This document shows, in pieces, positions 10,341 through 22,490 of a stretch of 64,000 bases of DNA. Position 1 is the stretch's first letter. Every line of letters starts with the position of its first letter. Origin of the DNA: Cheilinus undulatus (lineage: Eukaryota > Chordata > Actinopteri > Labriformes > Labridae); the NCBI RefSeq assembly GCF_018320785.1, contig NC_054872.1, positions 25,068,769 to 25,132,768 of the forward strand, given 5' to 3'. Position numbers and translations under genes: made by a program. The notes under the pieces are model-generated. The model did not search any database. It worked only from the letters and a program-made list of their open reading frames with translations, and was not told the DNA's origin.

Positions 10341-12829
10341 GAATGTGATGTGATTAGTTCCTGGTGCTGAGGCTGATTTGTTGTTACAGAGATCGCTGAC
10401 ACCTGATTCACTCCAGCCCGTCTGCATTTACCAGCTGCGGCAGCCAGCTCGCCCCTTTTTGCTCCAGCCTCTTCCAACAAAGCATCCTGTGTGTTTTGTA
10501 GTTTGTTGTGTAATCCTGAGAATTCAGAGGGTAAATCAAAAATACAGATTTTTAATTGAATTGCGGTAAATTGTTTAACATGTTGCACCAACCAAAACTT
10601 TGTATTACTGTTGACATTTTTCAGCACCCCAGTAGTTTGTAAAAAGGTGAGAGGGAAAAAGGTTTTGTTTTGTGTGGAGATCCTCTGTTGTTGAGACATT
10701 GGCTTTTTGCTAAACCAAATAAAGCACTGTTTTTATTCCTTAATGAATTGTGCCACAGGCTTTAATGGGAGTTGGGACCACATCATTTTACGTTTTAGTT
10801 CCCCTGGACCTGAAACGTAACATGATTTGATGTAGCCTTTGTTGCTGCTGAATAGAGACACTGGTATCAGCCGGGCCAGTCCGGCAGTATTGACTCATCT
10901 TTTAATTGTCTGCGACTCCGGTCCATTGGCTGTTAACCTTCAGCTATTGTAGCCTATCCTGTCAGTGCGGCTCTGCTGCCATGACAACGCTGACACATTT
11001 AAACCCATCAAATCGATTGGCTAGCAGCTCCCTGCTCCATGCTGCATGACCCTGGACCTGGAAAATCACTCTGTTGTCAGTGTAGGTTTCAGCCAGATAT
11101 AAGTTCAATTATTCAGTAAAGTACAGGATGAAATCATTATTTTCCTGAATGCTTTAAGCTCAGTTTAATCTAATTAGCATGCTTATTGTTTGACACATAA
11201 AACGGAGGAAGATAAGATAAAGCAGAACAGCTCCTCAGGGGCATACCCATCTGCCTTAGACCAAGTCAGCATGTCTTTCTGCAACGACGGTTCAAAAAAT
11301 AAACCTCTTCTCACGTCTGCAATCTGATGCCTCAACTACTTTTCATCTGTTCAGTAATTAACACAGATCCCCCCCCAAAAAAACGTAAGAAAAAAAATTA
11401 TGTGTTGGAAGAAACCAAACTGGAATGTGACAATATGAAATCCCAATCAGCCTTGGCTTGCTACGTGGGAGCCAAAAAAACAAATGGAAGTATTAAGAGA
11501 GATATGCTCCAGTGGAGGCAAATTACAGATAAATCAGAGGCTGTTCATGCATTTTAAGTGCCGCATTATACAGAATCCATTAGTAGCAATAGGGCTTCAG
11601 CACCACTTGAGATATTAAATCTCTTTGCCTGCAACTCAAGAAGCAGGATGAGTCAATATCAGAGGATGCCAGCTGCACTGTTAGATAGGAGCTGAAACCT
11701 GAAGGAATGATGCCACACTAACAACAATCTCACGATAAAGACAGGACAGGCTGGTGGTATCAACATGTAGCTTGTTATATATACCATGAAAATCCCGCTC
11801 ACAAGGGGGGCGCACAAGGGAGCACAGTAAATGATCTGGAAGCTTTGGGTTAATTGAATTGTTAATAACACACGCCCCAGCTTTGAACATTTTTCAAGGT
11901 CTCCCATATTTCATGCCAGTAGTGGGGGGCTGATTTACCGAGGGCTACAAAACTTTCACAACCTGACAGCCCAAAAAAAGATTTTTAGACATTACATCTG
12001 CCCTTGGATCTATGTGTGTGTCTCTTTAAAGGTGTGTGCACATCAGGAGCCAATATCCTTCCACCTGCCTCCAATCTACTGGATAAAAAAAATCTTTTTT
12101 CACTCAAGGCTGAATCATTTTTCTCCACCCTCAATCAGGCCACAATGGAAATGAGCTGACTTTAAAGCTATCCATCATTCATCAAAGCCAGCAGCCCTCT
12201 TCTGTTCCTCATACATACCTGCTTTTTTCCATCACTACATGCTGTTGCTTGTTGATACATTTTGCAGTTAAGGTGAACAACCCTGATTTGGAAATCAGGG
12301 TTGATCCTCTCTTCTGGAGACTCATGCCTACTTGTCCAAGAGATGATCTGTTGAACAAGTAGGTCTGAAAGAGAAAAGAAAAACAGGAGTGAGCGCTCTT
12401 TAATTTCCTTGAGATTATAGGGGATGAAAAAACAGACATGTTGCCTTTAAATGGAAACAGGTGGTAAAGGAGGGAACAGCAATGAAAAAGCAAAATCACA
12501 AAGTTCAGAAAGCATTTTTTAATCACTTTTGGGAGCAGAGTGTTTAGTGTTGGGCATAATTTCAAAACAGTCTGGCTGCAGACATTCATTTCTGATGCTC
12601 ACTATCATAGATCATGTATTTGAGACTTTGTATATCTCAGAAAGGAAATATATGCTCAAACTTTTTAAATAAAATCAGAATAAACTACTGTTAAAGGTTA
12701 AGGCACGGTTTAATGTTAGGATACAGAGAGTTTATAAGTTCTAAAACCTGACTGGAAAAAGATTAATACAAAATGTTAAGTAAAGCCACGCAAACGGTCC
12801 ACTTACAGAAAAATTTATAAACATAGAAA
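10341..12829. other. Intergenic, no gene recognised
   Basis: This stretch contains no supported gene. About 10.77-11.10 kb is relatively GC-rich and non-repetitive, and could be conserved non-coding DNA. Two adjacent stem-loops occur at 12.28-12.36 kb. Confidence 0.45.
12278..12363. other. Two adjacent inverted repeats (stem-loops)
   Basis: The first has 12-bp perfect arms (12278-12289 and 12292-12303; core AACCCTGATTT) with a two-base loop. The second has 9-bp arms CCTACTTGT / ACAAGTAGG (12327-12335 and 12355-12363) with a 19-base loop. No known RNA family is recognised. Confidence 0.6.
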
Positions 12830-13340
12830 ATGTAAACGTAGCTCTGTTAGCTGCACAAACTTTGAAGATAACAGAGCTATGTAGCTAACGGAGCTACCTT
12901 TCTAACCTAACTAAAGCTAAACTCAGAAAACATATCTATGTTATCTACATAGCTAAGTTAGCATTAACTACATTTGCTCAAGCTCACATTGCTAAAGCTT
13001 AGCTTACTTAGCTTTCTACAACTACTTAGCTAACGGAGCTATAAAGCTAATGTAGCTCAAGCTAAGCTCACACACATCTATTACATAGATACTTTATCTA
13101 TCTTTGTTAGCTTAATCTACGTTTTGCTGATGTTGGTACAGTTCATGTTGCTAAAGCTTACTTAGCTACATTGGCCTATGTAGTAATGTTAAATATATAG
13201 CTAGCATAGCTATGTTAGCTTTAGCTATAACAAAATGTCGTATAGTCTAATTGTGCAATGTGGTTATTTCATGAATGTAACTGCTAGACATAAATAAATT
13301 TGTATTTAGAATTTTTAAACTTTAAAAACTTAAAATTGTA
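12830..13340. repeat. Dispersed repeat with TAGCTA-rich core (copy 2)
   Basis: A run of GCTA/TAGC motifs (12840-13230) is followed by AATGTGGTTATTTCATGAAT. The same 20-mer follows the TAGC-rich core near 46.5 kb. The shared core and flank define a repeat family rather than chance low complexity. Confidence 0.65.
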
Positions 13341-13721
13341 CTAGCACTTCTTTTCTGAAATAAATGTTGTCTCAGGAGAGTGGTCAGAGAAAAATAAAAT
13401 GTTTCAAAAAATTCGATATTGCATACAATTGTGCCAACATTGTTTTTTGGCCCATTTTTACAGAAAACATGCTAAATTACACTGAGAAACTGTACCCAGC
13501 TACTCTGCTGTATAGCCTAGCTTCTCTAGGCATGTCCTGTTTGAAGGGGCAGTGCTCACTGAAATCACTGAAGGCTAATGGCTCTACTATCCCCAAGTAC
13601 CTCATACAATCCAGCTTTAAAAATTCCAAAATACTCCTTTAACCTTTGAACGTATTCACATATAAATCATTCTATGTGCATGTCTTCCTATGCACATTCC
13701 TGATATGCCCACATCTCTGTA

Positions 13722-13845
13722 TGTCAGCCCTATGATTGACAAGAGACCAGTCCAAGGTGTACCCGCCATGTGCCCAATGTTAGCTGGGGTTGGCTCCAGC
13801 CCCCTGCAACCTAGAATGAGATAGCGGGAAATAAAATGGATGGAA
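13722..13845 (+). mobile_element. LINE 3' tail (L2/Maui-like)
   Basis: The stretch contains GACCAGTCCAAGGTGTACCC, GTTAGCTGGGGTTGGCTCCA and GCCCCCTGCAACC, and ends AAATAAAATGGATGGA. This is the characteristic 3' end of fish L2-type LINEs, which end in GATGGATGG-like tails. Only the tail is present (5' truncation). Confidence 0.75.
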
Positions 13846-13859
13846 ATATTTCAACAATG

Positions 13860-15720
13860 ATATGTTAATTTTTTATTTTATTTATTTTATTCTATTTTAT
13901 TCTAAAGTATTTCTGCTGTCTCTTAATGTTTTTGAAGTGATAAATGTTTTGTTTTTGACTCTGTAAAGCACTTTAAATTGCTCTGTGTATGAATGATCCT
14001 CTGTAAATAAACATGCCTAGCCTTACTTGCTTTAGTTAGACCAATATGTTTATTTTATTTAGATTGTTTGAAAGTCTGGCGCCTACAGAGTCTGTCCTAC
14101 AGAGATACCTTTGATGCCCACTGCTCATCGTTGCAGAGAGGAGCAGCTCCTCTGTGTGAGTAACATCCCCTCTAATGTCTATTAGAGCTGAAGATCAAGT
14201 AGAGAGGGGTCTCTTTGGTCAGTTCAGGGGTGGAGAAGCTCCCGATGGTGGCAGAAAGAGGACCATAAAGGGTGTAGAAACAAGGAAAGGGGGGAAAAAA
14301 GAGGGGTAGAGGGCACCGTCTCCTGAGGCCTCTGTGCTTCACTGCCAGTGTGTGTAAATCAGCAGGCAGCTCACGGCTGCAATGAGGTAGAAAATAAAAA
14401 AAACATAAAAATGTCCGAGTGAAATAGAGGCAAGGAGAAATCTTTTATGATGAGTCTAAATTCTCCTTACTCTGCAGTAGATCCACTGGCCGGCTCAGCT
14501 TGTCTTCTCCAGACACCGTCCATCATCCCAGTGTCTGCACACAGTCACAAATTACTCAAATGACCCCACCTGCTATTCATGTAATACATATGTAATGAGT
14601 TTCCTAAATTCATATGATTATCTTATTCATGGTATGTTAATAGGTGTATGTCAAGTTCATTAATGTGTGTGTAAATGTTGACCACTGTCACACCAGCGTG
14701 TTCAAGTTCTGTCGATAAAACATAAACATATATCAACATGTTTAAACTTTTGTTTTAGAGCATTTTATGACTGTTTGGATGTATGATGGTCCTTCTTGAG
14801 TGTTAAATACAGATAAATACCAAAGACTTAATTGAACTGATGTATCCAACCTTAACATAAGGTTCAATATGAATGTTAGGAAAGCAGTTAAATGATCTTC
14901 AAGCTTTCATTTTTTCAGTTCTCTTAATGCATGTTTAATGTTTAATAATGCTTTGTTTTTATAATTCTCACCTTAAGTTATTTACATCTGTTAAGCTTTT
15001 AAATGACATCAGTGATGGCCAGCCAGAGACAAGCTTATACTCTGAGCCTAATGAAGTGTCCAGGTGCCTTTAAAACGTCATGTTTTATTTTTAAATATTT
15101 TTGATTTAGGGTAGATTTATTTGGCTCCGGGAAACTACCCAATATGAAGATTTGAATGGTAATGTGAAACAGACTGGTACTGCCAAATTAGTAGTAGTAT
15201 CAAAAGAATCAAAGAATTCACTCCAGTTTGAGGGAACCAAACTCAGCAGAAGGGAAAAAAAGATATAAGAAAGATATTAGAAATAACAACTCAATCATAA
15301 AAAAATCTGTTTAAAAAAAATCAAGTAAATGTAGTGTATGCACTTCTGTAACAATCAGTTCCTTGTGTCCAGAAGGCCAAGTAAAATATGTGCGACAGGA
15401 GTGCTGCTAAATGACTCAAAACTGCAAAAACAGTCAGAGAGTGTTTGGTTAAATGTGCTTGTAGTATACTAAAAAGAAAAAGCAGGGATGAAGAATGCCT
15501 GCATTATACATCTTTTTTCTCCACTAAACATAATAAAAACAAAAAATTGTTCTGTTCTGCAGTATTTGTCTTGGAACAGGTGCTTTTCAATTACCCTCAG
15601 CACATCAGTTTTCTGAAGAAATATAAAACAGCTTTATGTTCACTGTCTCTCAAATCAAACAAGCTGGCCTAAGAATTTATTACGTGTAATAGAAGATGTA
15701 AGATACTTTATAATATGCAC
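13860..15720. other. Intergenic, no gene recognised
   Basis: About 14.07-14.57 kb is GC-richer unique sequence without an extended frame and is a candidate non-coding conserved block. The rest is AT-rich without recognisable features. Confidence 0.4.
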
Positions 15721-16320
15721 AGTATGCTGCAATTTGATACATTACAATACATTTCAATGTGATGTGATATGATAGGATGCAATACAGATGGATATTATGT
15801 GCATAGAGCAACATTATATCATATATCATATTTTGCATCATGCTATACCATATAGTGTATTGTATATCTTATTATGTTGTATCATATGGTCATCATATTG
15901 ATGTTGTATCAGGTTGTATTGTATTATATGGAATCATTTTGTATCATATCTGATCATATCATTTAGCATTATGCATTGTATATTATAAACTTAAGCCAAA
16001 AAGTAAGGAAATTTGTGTTTGGTAGATTTTTTCTTTGTTGTAACAATGCTTCTCAGCAATACATCTTATACTGTTGGAAAGCCTGTTTATTACCCTTTTA
16101 AATGATGCCACATTTGTAAGGAACATGCATTTGTGGGATGAGCAGCAGAGCTGAGTATGTGGGTTGTGCCAATGAAAAGTGTGCCAGATCTTCTCTGTCA
16201 ATGCCAAACAGCTTATTCTGCCATTGACTGTTGTTTGGTGTTTGGTGATTGTGTGATTGAGGTCTGAAGAAACAAGACATATCGGTAATTTAAAATTAAT
16301 TCATTTAACAAACAGGAGCC

Positions 16321-17049
16321 TCAGTAGTGTGTGGAAGAACCATGCACAGCCACAACAGCCTGGCACCTCCTCCTCATGCTGGTCACCAGTCTGGTCACAC
16401 ACTGCTGTGGGATAGTATCCCATTCTTCAACCAGCATTTGTGGCAAGTCAGCCAATGTGGTTGTGTTGGTCACTCTGGCACGAACAGCACGCCCAAGCTG
16501 ATCCCACAAGTGTTCAATGAGGTTAAGGTCAGGACTACTGGCCGGCCCATACATCCTCTCCACTAACCAAATTCTGGAGGTAGTCTCTGATAAACCCCGC
16601 TCTGTGGGGGGCGAGCGTTGGAGGATGGAGTTTCAGTCCTAGGCTGTGGAGATATGGGATTGCCACTGATTGAAGAATCTCATCTCAATATCTCTCTGCA
16701 TTGATATTGCCTCCAATGATCACAAGCCTTGTTTTTATAGTGAGGGAGATGCCGCCCCACACCAGCATTCTCCGCGTCTTCTCTACACTTTGACCCTACG
16801 ATCCAACTGCTGTAGACAGAATCTGGACTCATCGCTGAATATAACATTCCTCCACATGTTCAGGTTCCAGTTCATGTGTTGCCGACACCAGTGCAAACGG
16901 GCCTGATGGTGAAGGGCAGACATGGCAGGCCTCCTGGCAGCCCTATGAGACCAGAGATTAGCTGCATGCAGTCTGTTCTGGATTGTTTCGGCAGAGAGCC
17001 ATCGGCCATATTGTCCTTCAAGCCTTGACTGCAAAACTGTAGAAGACAA
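16321..17049 (-). pseudogene. Tc1-like transposase remnant
   Basis: Two frames survive. The upstream one (17049 to about 16783) has SRLEGQYGRWLSAETIQNRL and the motif NVIFSDESRF with the first catalytic Asp. The downstream one (16563-16321) has SPDLNLIEHLWDQLGR, containing the third-acidic-residue region, and ends RRRCQAVVAVHGSSTHY. The middle DN motif and the N-terminal helix-turn-helix part are not intact, so this is not a functional transposase. Confidence 0.85.
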
Positions 17050-17302
17050 CCTAGAGCACCTGGGGGTACCAGAAGCTTAAAACAAGAGTCACTAGCAACA
17101 ACAAAATAAGCTGTTTGGCATTGACAGAGAAGATTTGGTAAATTTTTTATAGGTGCAACCCACATACTCAGCTCTGCTGCTCATCCCACAAATGCATGTT
17201 CTTTACAAATGTGGCATCATTTAAAAGGGTAATAAACAGGCTTTCCAACGGTATAAGATTTATTGCCAAGAAGTATTGTTACAACAAAGAAATAATCTAC
17301 CA

Positions 17303-18480
17303 TGATGTCCTTTGAACAGCTAAAAGAGAAATATGAATTATCTAATAAACATTTCTTTTGTTATTTACAACTACAAGCCTTTCTGAAACAAGCCCTGGGG
17401 GAAAGAATGTTACTACCTGAGATGACAAAAATCAAAGAGATCATCCACAGCAAAAGTGGCTCAAAAAAGTTTATTGGCAGGGTGTACTCTGTAATGATGG
17501 ATCAATATCCAAAACAAAATGTACATTGATCAAGAGAGAGGTGGGAATCTGATTTATGTATTTCCATAGATGAAAATCTATGGTCTGAGCTTTGCCATAA
17601 CAGTATTTTCACTATTACAAATTCTAGATTCAGACTCATCAATTATTATTTTCTTCATCAGCTTTACCTTACCCCTCACAAACTACACCAATATAATTCT
17701 AAAATATCAGATCTTTGCTTTAGATTTGGTGTTAAGCAAGGAACAATGCTTCACTGTACATGGCAATGTACTAAAATTACAGCCTTCTGGCTTGATTTAT
17801 GTGAAGCTCTGTCTAAAATAACGGACACACCAATTTCACTTGACCCACAGATCTATCTTCTTGGGAATACAAAATGTCTGAATCTATCAAACCCTATCAA
17901 AATGGATTTTTGAAATGTCAAACTGTATGCCATTAGAAAAAAATACATATGCTATTAATAACAAGCATGATTCATTTGTAAAGATCTGGCAGCCATTTAT
18001 GGATTATATCGAAACATCACCTCTAACCCAAGCGGACTTGTGACTTTTTAAATGTTTCCAATGCCACCTTTAATTTACAGGTATTTAAGATGTAATTTCT
18101 TTCTCAGAAACTCTGCCCTGAAATCTTATGTTGGCATGTATTTATGTTATATTTTACACTTATTGTTGTAAGGACACATATGAACTAATGTGTATATATA
18201 CATATATATATAGGCATGTATGCTTGTATGTGCTGTATACAGATGTAATTGTTTATTATCATTATTATTATAATTATTATTATTATTTATCTATTTTTGT
18301 ATTTAACAGCGTATGTGTCTGTTAGATATATTAATTTCATTTTCTAAGGGATTAATTTGTTCTTTTCTTTCTTATTTTTATGTTTTTGTTTTTGTTTTTT
18401 TGTTTTTTTTGTGCTTCAGTATAACAGAAAAAATCTTTAAAAAAAATAAAGTACTTCAAAAAAAAAAAAAAAAAAAAAAA
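17303..18480 (+). mobile_element. 5'-truncated L1-type LINE with A-tail and 17-bp target duplication
   Basis: The frame at 17302-17529 reads MMSFEQLKEKYELSNKHFF then CYLQLQAFLKQ. This resembles the end of L1/Tx1-type ORF2, just downstream of the reverse transcriptase. A 26-base A run (18458-18483) ends the insert. The target-site duplication AAAGAAATAATCTACCA is at 17286-17302 and again at 18481-18497. The insert therefore arrived by target-primed reverse transcription inside the Tc1 right arm. Confidence 0.9.
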
Positions 18481-18745
18481 AAAGAAATAATCTACCAAAC
18501 ACAAATTTCCTCACTTTTTGGCTTAAGTTTATCATATTGCATCATACTGCATCATAGAGTATCATATATCAGAACCTATATTTTGGTACTGTATTGTTTG
18601 ATAAAATGTGATGCAAAATAGGATATGAGAAGGAAAGTGAATTAATACAATATGATACAATAAAATATGTCACATTATGATACAATATGAGCTGATGTTG
18701 CTTAATGATACAGTACTCTGGATGTGATATGATCTGATGTTAAGC

Positions 18746-19300
18746 TCTACTCCTCTGCTCTCCTGATTTCACTCAGTACTTTTCCACTCTCCACTACTCC
18801 ACTCTGCCTGCCAGTCATTCCCACCTGATCAGTCAACCCAACTCACCTGTGCCCACAGCTGCCTCTTATCTGCAATCAAACCAGCCTAAAAGCCTCCTCT
18901 GCTCACTGCAACACTGTTCTCTGTCCTTTCAAGAATTTTCAGCACTTTCATTTGGACTGCTTGCCTGTTGTCCACCCTGTTTGGTCTCAGCTTTTGTTGT
19001 TATCCTGGGATTAGACCCAGCCTGCTGCTTCTACCTGCCTGGTTCTCATCTGCTTCTCTCCTAAGCTGATGGCTCTGTACCACATCAGCTCCCTTTGAGT
19101 GAGTTTTCCTCTCCTCTTTGATTGTGTTTTCCTGGACTCATAGATTCTATTGAGGCTGAGTGGACTTTTAGTTTTTTTTTTTCCTGCTAGATTCTGACCC
19201 TGCCTACATTACAGCTCTTGTATTTTTTTTTTTTTTTTTTTTTTTGTAGCTCTGTTATTGCTCACCTGTTGAGCATTTTAGTACTAACGATCTCAGTAAA
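18746..19300. other. Pyrimidine-rich stretch, probably an unassigned interspersed repeat
   Basis: CT-rich sequence with CCACTCTGCCTGCCAG, CACCTGTGCCCACAG and a T run at about 19221-19245. The composition resembles retroelement leaders or LTRs seen in fish, but I cannot identify the family. No convincing gene is present. Confidence 0.35.
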
Positions 19301-19304
19301 GACT

Positions 19305-20667
19305 ACACAGTGATCTAGATTATTATGCAAATACGATTCCAATTAAACAAAAATGGGACTTTTAGTTTTCATTTAAAGTTTTCAATTGTGCTATTTCTCC
19401 TGTCAGTTTACATCATTGACAACAACCTCAGACAGGTTTGGTCATTAGTTGGCCAGGTGAGCCTGATAGAAGGGAAAACTACGTAAAGAGGTTGTTCCAC
19501 ATTATTAAGCAAGCCACGGGTTTCATACAATATGAGGAAAAAGATCTTTCTGCAGCTGTAAAGTGAAATAGTGAAGTATATTGCAAAAGGTATGAAAACA
19601 CTGAATATTTCATGAAAAAATGAAGAGAGATCATTGTAGTGTGAAAAGATTTGTGATTCAGAGCACAGATGGATTCGTTCAGATAAAGGAGTATTGAGGA
19701 AAGTTTCTGTAAGGCACATTCATTGTATAAAGAGAGCAGCTGTTAAAAAAAATCCCGTGATGAGTAGCAAACAGGTATTTGTAGCTGCTGGTGCCACTGG
19801 AACCCAAAAACCTCTTGATAGATGATCCTCCAGAGGCTTGCTGATGAGTGTAAAGTTGTATTTCAGCCACCCTTAACCAGTGCCCACAGCGAGAAACAAC
19901 TGCAGTGGGCTCAGAAATAAAAATACTAATTTTCAAACAGTTTTATTCACTGATGAATGCCGTGCTACTCTGGATGGTCTGGCTGGATGAAGTTCTGGAG
20001 GGTTGGTGGATGGCCAACATGTCCCAACAAGGCTGCAACATCAGCAAGGAGGTGGTGGAGTGATGTTTTGGGCTGGAATCATAGGAAGTGAGTTGGAAGG
20101 CCCCTTTAAGGTGCCTGAAGGCATCAAGATGACCTCAGCAAAACATGTGGAGTTCCTAACTGCCTATTTCCTGCCATGGTATAAAAAGAAGAATTGTGCT
20201 TTATGGAGTAAAATCATTTTCATGCAAGACAACGCACCATCCCATGCTGCAAATCACACCACTGAGGCCTTGGCTGCTATGGGCATAAAGGGGGAAAAAA
20301 ATCCCCTGACTTCAGCTGTGTTGAGAACCTGTGGAGCATCCTTAAAAGGAAGCTCTATGAGGGTGGATGGCAGTTTACCTCAAAACAGCAGCTCTGGGAG
20401 GCAATTTTGGCATCCTCAAAAGAAATCCAATCAGAAGCTATACATGGACTTAGAAGTTCAAAGTTTGAGAGAGCTGTTAAGCTGACATCAAAAAAGGGCT
20501 CCTATTTTAATATGTGACCTGATCTGCAAAGATGTTTTTGATTGAAATAGCTTTGATTTGAGAAATATTGTCTTAGAATGCAACAATTAACAGATTTCTG
20601 TTTTCAATCCTTTAGAAACCATTATGTGTTTTGAAACACTGTTTTGCATGATAGTTTGGAGCACTGC
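19305..20667 (+). mobile_element. Second Tc1/mariner-like element, degraded
   Basis: The left end CACAGTGATCTAGATTATTA (about 19306) and the right end near GTTTGGAGCACTGC (to about 20667) are inverted relatives, and both carry a TATGCAAA/TTTGCAT core. The length of about 1.36 kb fits a Tc1-like element, and a damaged transposase lies inside. Confidence 0.75.
19870..20510 (+). pseudogene. Tc1-like DDE transposase remnant
   Basis: Catalytic landmarks are visible: FTDECRATLDG (first Asp, about 19950), GGGGVMFWAGI, and IIFMQDNAPSHAANHT (second Asp, about 20230). A one-frame shift near 20300 leads into SPDFSCVENLWSILKRKLYE. The frameshift and a missing N-terminus make it inactive. Confidence 0.85.
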
Positions 20668-20669
20668 AT

Positions 20670-22490
20670 TTTAATTATTTTGCAAAGAAAAGCCATTGTC
20701 ATTGCCATCAAATAAAATTCAAAATAAAATAAAATTATGATATAATAGTTGAGGAATGTATCTGTCATCTTCACTCTTGTTTTCTTTTTTGCCATTTAAC
20801 TTCTGTTCATGTCACCCTCATTCATGTTATAATCATGCCACTATGAAGAGTCAAAAAGTGATGACTCTGTGAGTGAAATTGGCAGGGAAATCTGTTTGGA
20901 GCACCATTTTTTTTAAATGTAGAAATCAATATTTCCACCAGTAATTAAAAAGATTGTATCTGATCAGGATGATGATACATTGCTGTATCAATATTTTGCC
21001 CCTCCTCATCATGTAGTTATGTTTTTCTGTCCACCCTGCTTGTTTGATTGGCCATTCCACAGGCCACGTGGACTACCCTTGGCTCTAAATTAGCCCAGGT
21101 TAGCATGGCAGGACCATGGACACATACCAAAGCTGACATTATTCAGGAGTGATTGCAACAATCTGCTATATCCAGTGACTCTGTAAGCTCAGCAAGCTCC
21201 TGCAACTCAAGCCTCATACCTTTACTTCCTCTGTCAAACTGAAAAGCTGCTATATTAAGAGCTGACATTTGAGCAGGGACTTCAACCTGAATGTGGGGTC
21301 ATTACAACCAGAGGCATTTCATCCATCTGTGCAGGGGGTAAAAGAGAGAAAGAGTAAATATCAGTTAGCTGTACAGAGGTGTAAAAGGTACGGTGTAAAG
21401 AGGGCTGTAATTACAGTTAGAGCACCTCTGACCTCCACTGATTACAAACTATCCTCCCAGACCATCCAGCGTCATTACTCACCCCTCTAACTAGTCGAGT
21501 AAATCAGAGGTGCAGCAGCGACCTAATATTAGAGTCACAGCAGGAGAGTAAACACGGCCAGAGTACGGAGGCTGAAGCCTTGTAAATAATGTGATGGAGC
21601 TGGAGCGAAGCGTGGGAGATGTTTATAGCAGATGGACAAACACCTGTCACTTTGATAAGACTGATTTATTCTGAATGACATGTCAGCACATAGCTTTCCT
21701 CCCGCCTGACAGCCCAGACCACAACCATCACTGCCAGGAACATGAGACCTGTTAGTAGCAGAGATGGATACAGTTAGGGAGAGAGATGACAAGCAAAGCT
21801 GCTGTGACTACATCTTCATTAGTTAAAATATCAGCGGGGACATTCACATTTACACTTGTCCTTCAAATAAGTATCATTAAACTAGAAAGCAAACAAGACA
21901 GGGTGACAAAACGCTTCTGCAAAGCAAGAGGATAAATACTCCAATATCGTGTGTTTTTTTGCTGAATTAACTGTATTAGCACTTAGTATAATTAACTATT
22001 AATATTTTCCTGGTAGCTAAGCAATAGAGTGGCAAATTGTAAAAACAAATAAATAAATACAATAAATAAGAAATAAAGAAATACTGATTTCAAAAGCAGT
22101 TCACCAAACATACTACATACATTCACCTGCAACCATTGTCCTTTGTACCTCGTATGGGGTGGGAAATTAAATACAGCTTAAATGTTGCAATGATATGGAA
22201 GCCCAAAGAGGACATGGAGTGATAATGCTTGTTTTGAGAAGCTAATTTCTGTTGTCTTCTCCAGATCTAATCATTTTCTTCTTACAACAGGAAAATTAAA
22301 CTGATTGTTTTTCAGATGTTCGATCTCCTCGTTGTCAAGAATGAGTAAAGAAATCCTTTCATCAGCCAGATGAAATCTGAATCTTTTCTTTGTCCAGTCA
22401 TGATATATAGGAAAAAATTTTCATGTATGTAGTTCTCACCCAGTCTCTTGACTGATTTCTTGGGTCCCAGGTTGATGGACTTGCAGAAAA
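20670..22490. other. Intergenic, no gene recognised
   Basis: About 21.16-21.85 kb is unique, GC-richer sequence and could hold a conserved non-coding element of the Hox 3' flank. No supported coding frame is present. Confidence 0.4.

Larger units (their letters stand above)
15988..18529 (-). mobile_element. Tc1-like transposon with about 230-bp inverted repeats, split by a LINE
   Basis: The left end AACTTAAGCCAAAAAGT (from 15988) and right end, closing with GGCTTAAGTT at 18529, are inverted copies and are flanked by TA (15986-15987 and 18530-18531), the Tc1/mariner target. The inverted arms extend about 230 bp: 15988-16218 on the left, and 17103-17302 plus 18498-18529 on the right. The right arm is interrupted by the LINE at 17303-18480. 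Between the arms, a damaged transposase lies on the minus strand. Without the LINE the element is about 1.35 kb. Confidence 0.9.
15720..18745. repeat. Degenerate (GATAT/ATCAT)-type simple satellite, split by a transposon
   Basis: About 15720-15985 and 18532-18745 are made of loosely repeated ATCATAT, GATACAAT and TGTATCATAT words. They flank the Tc1-like element at 15988-18529, so the transposon landed in one pre-existing satellite block. Confidence 0.65.

Noticed and set aside
12209-12589. 126-codon minus frame
   Set aside because: AT-rich, no recognisable protein family, no splice context.
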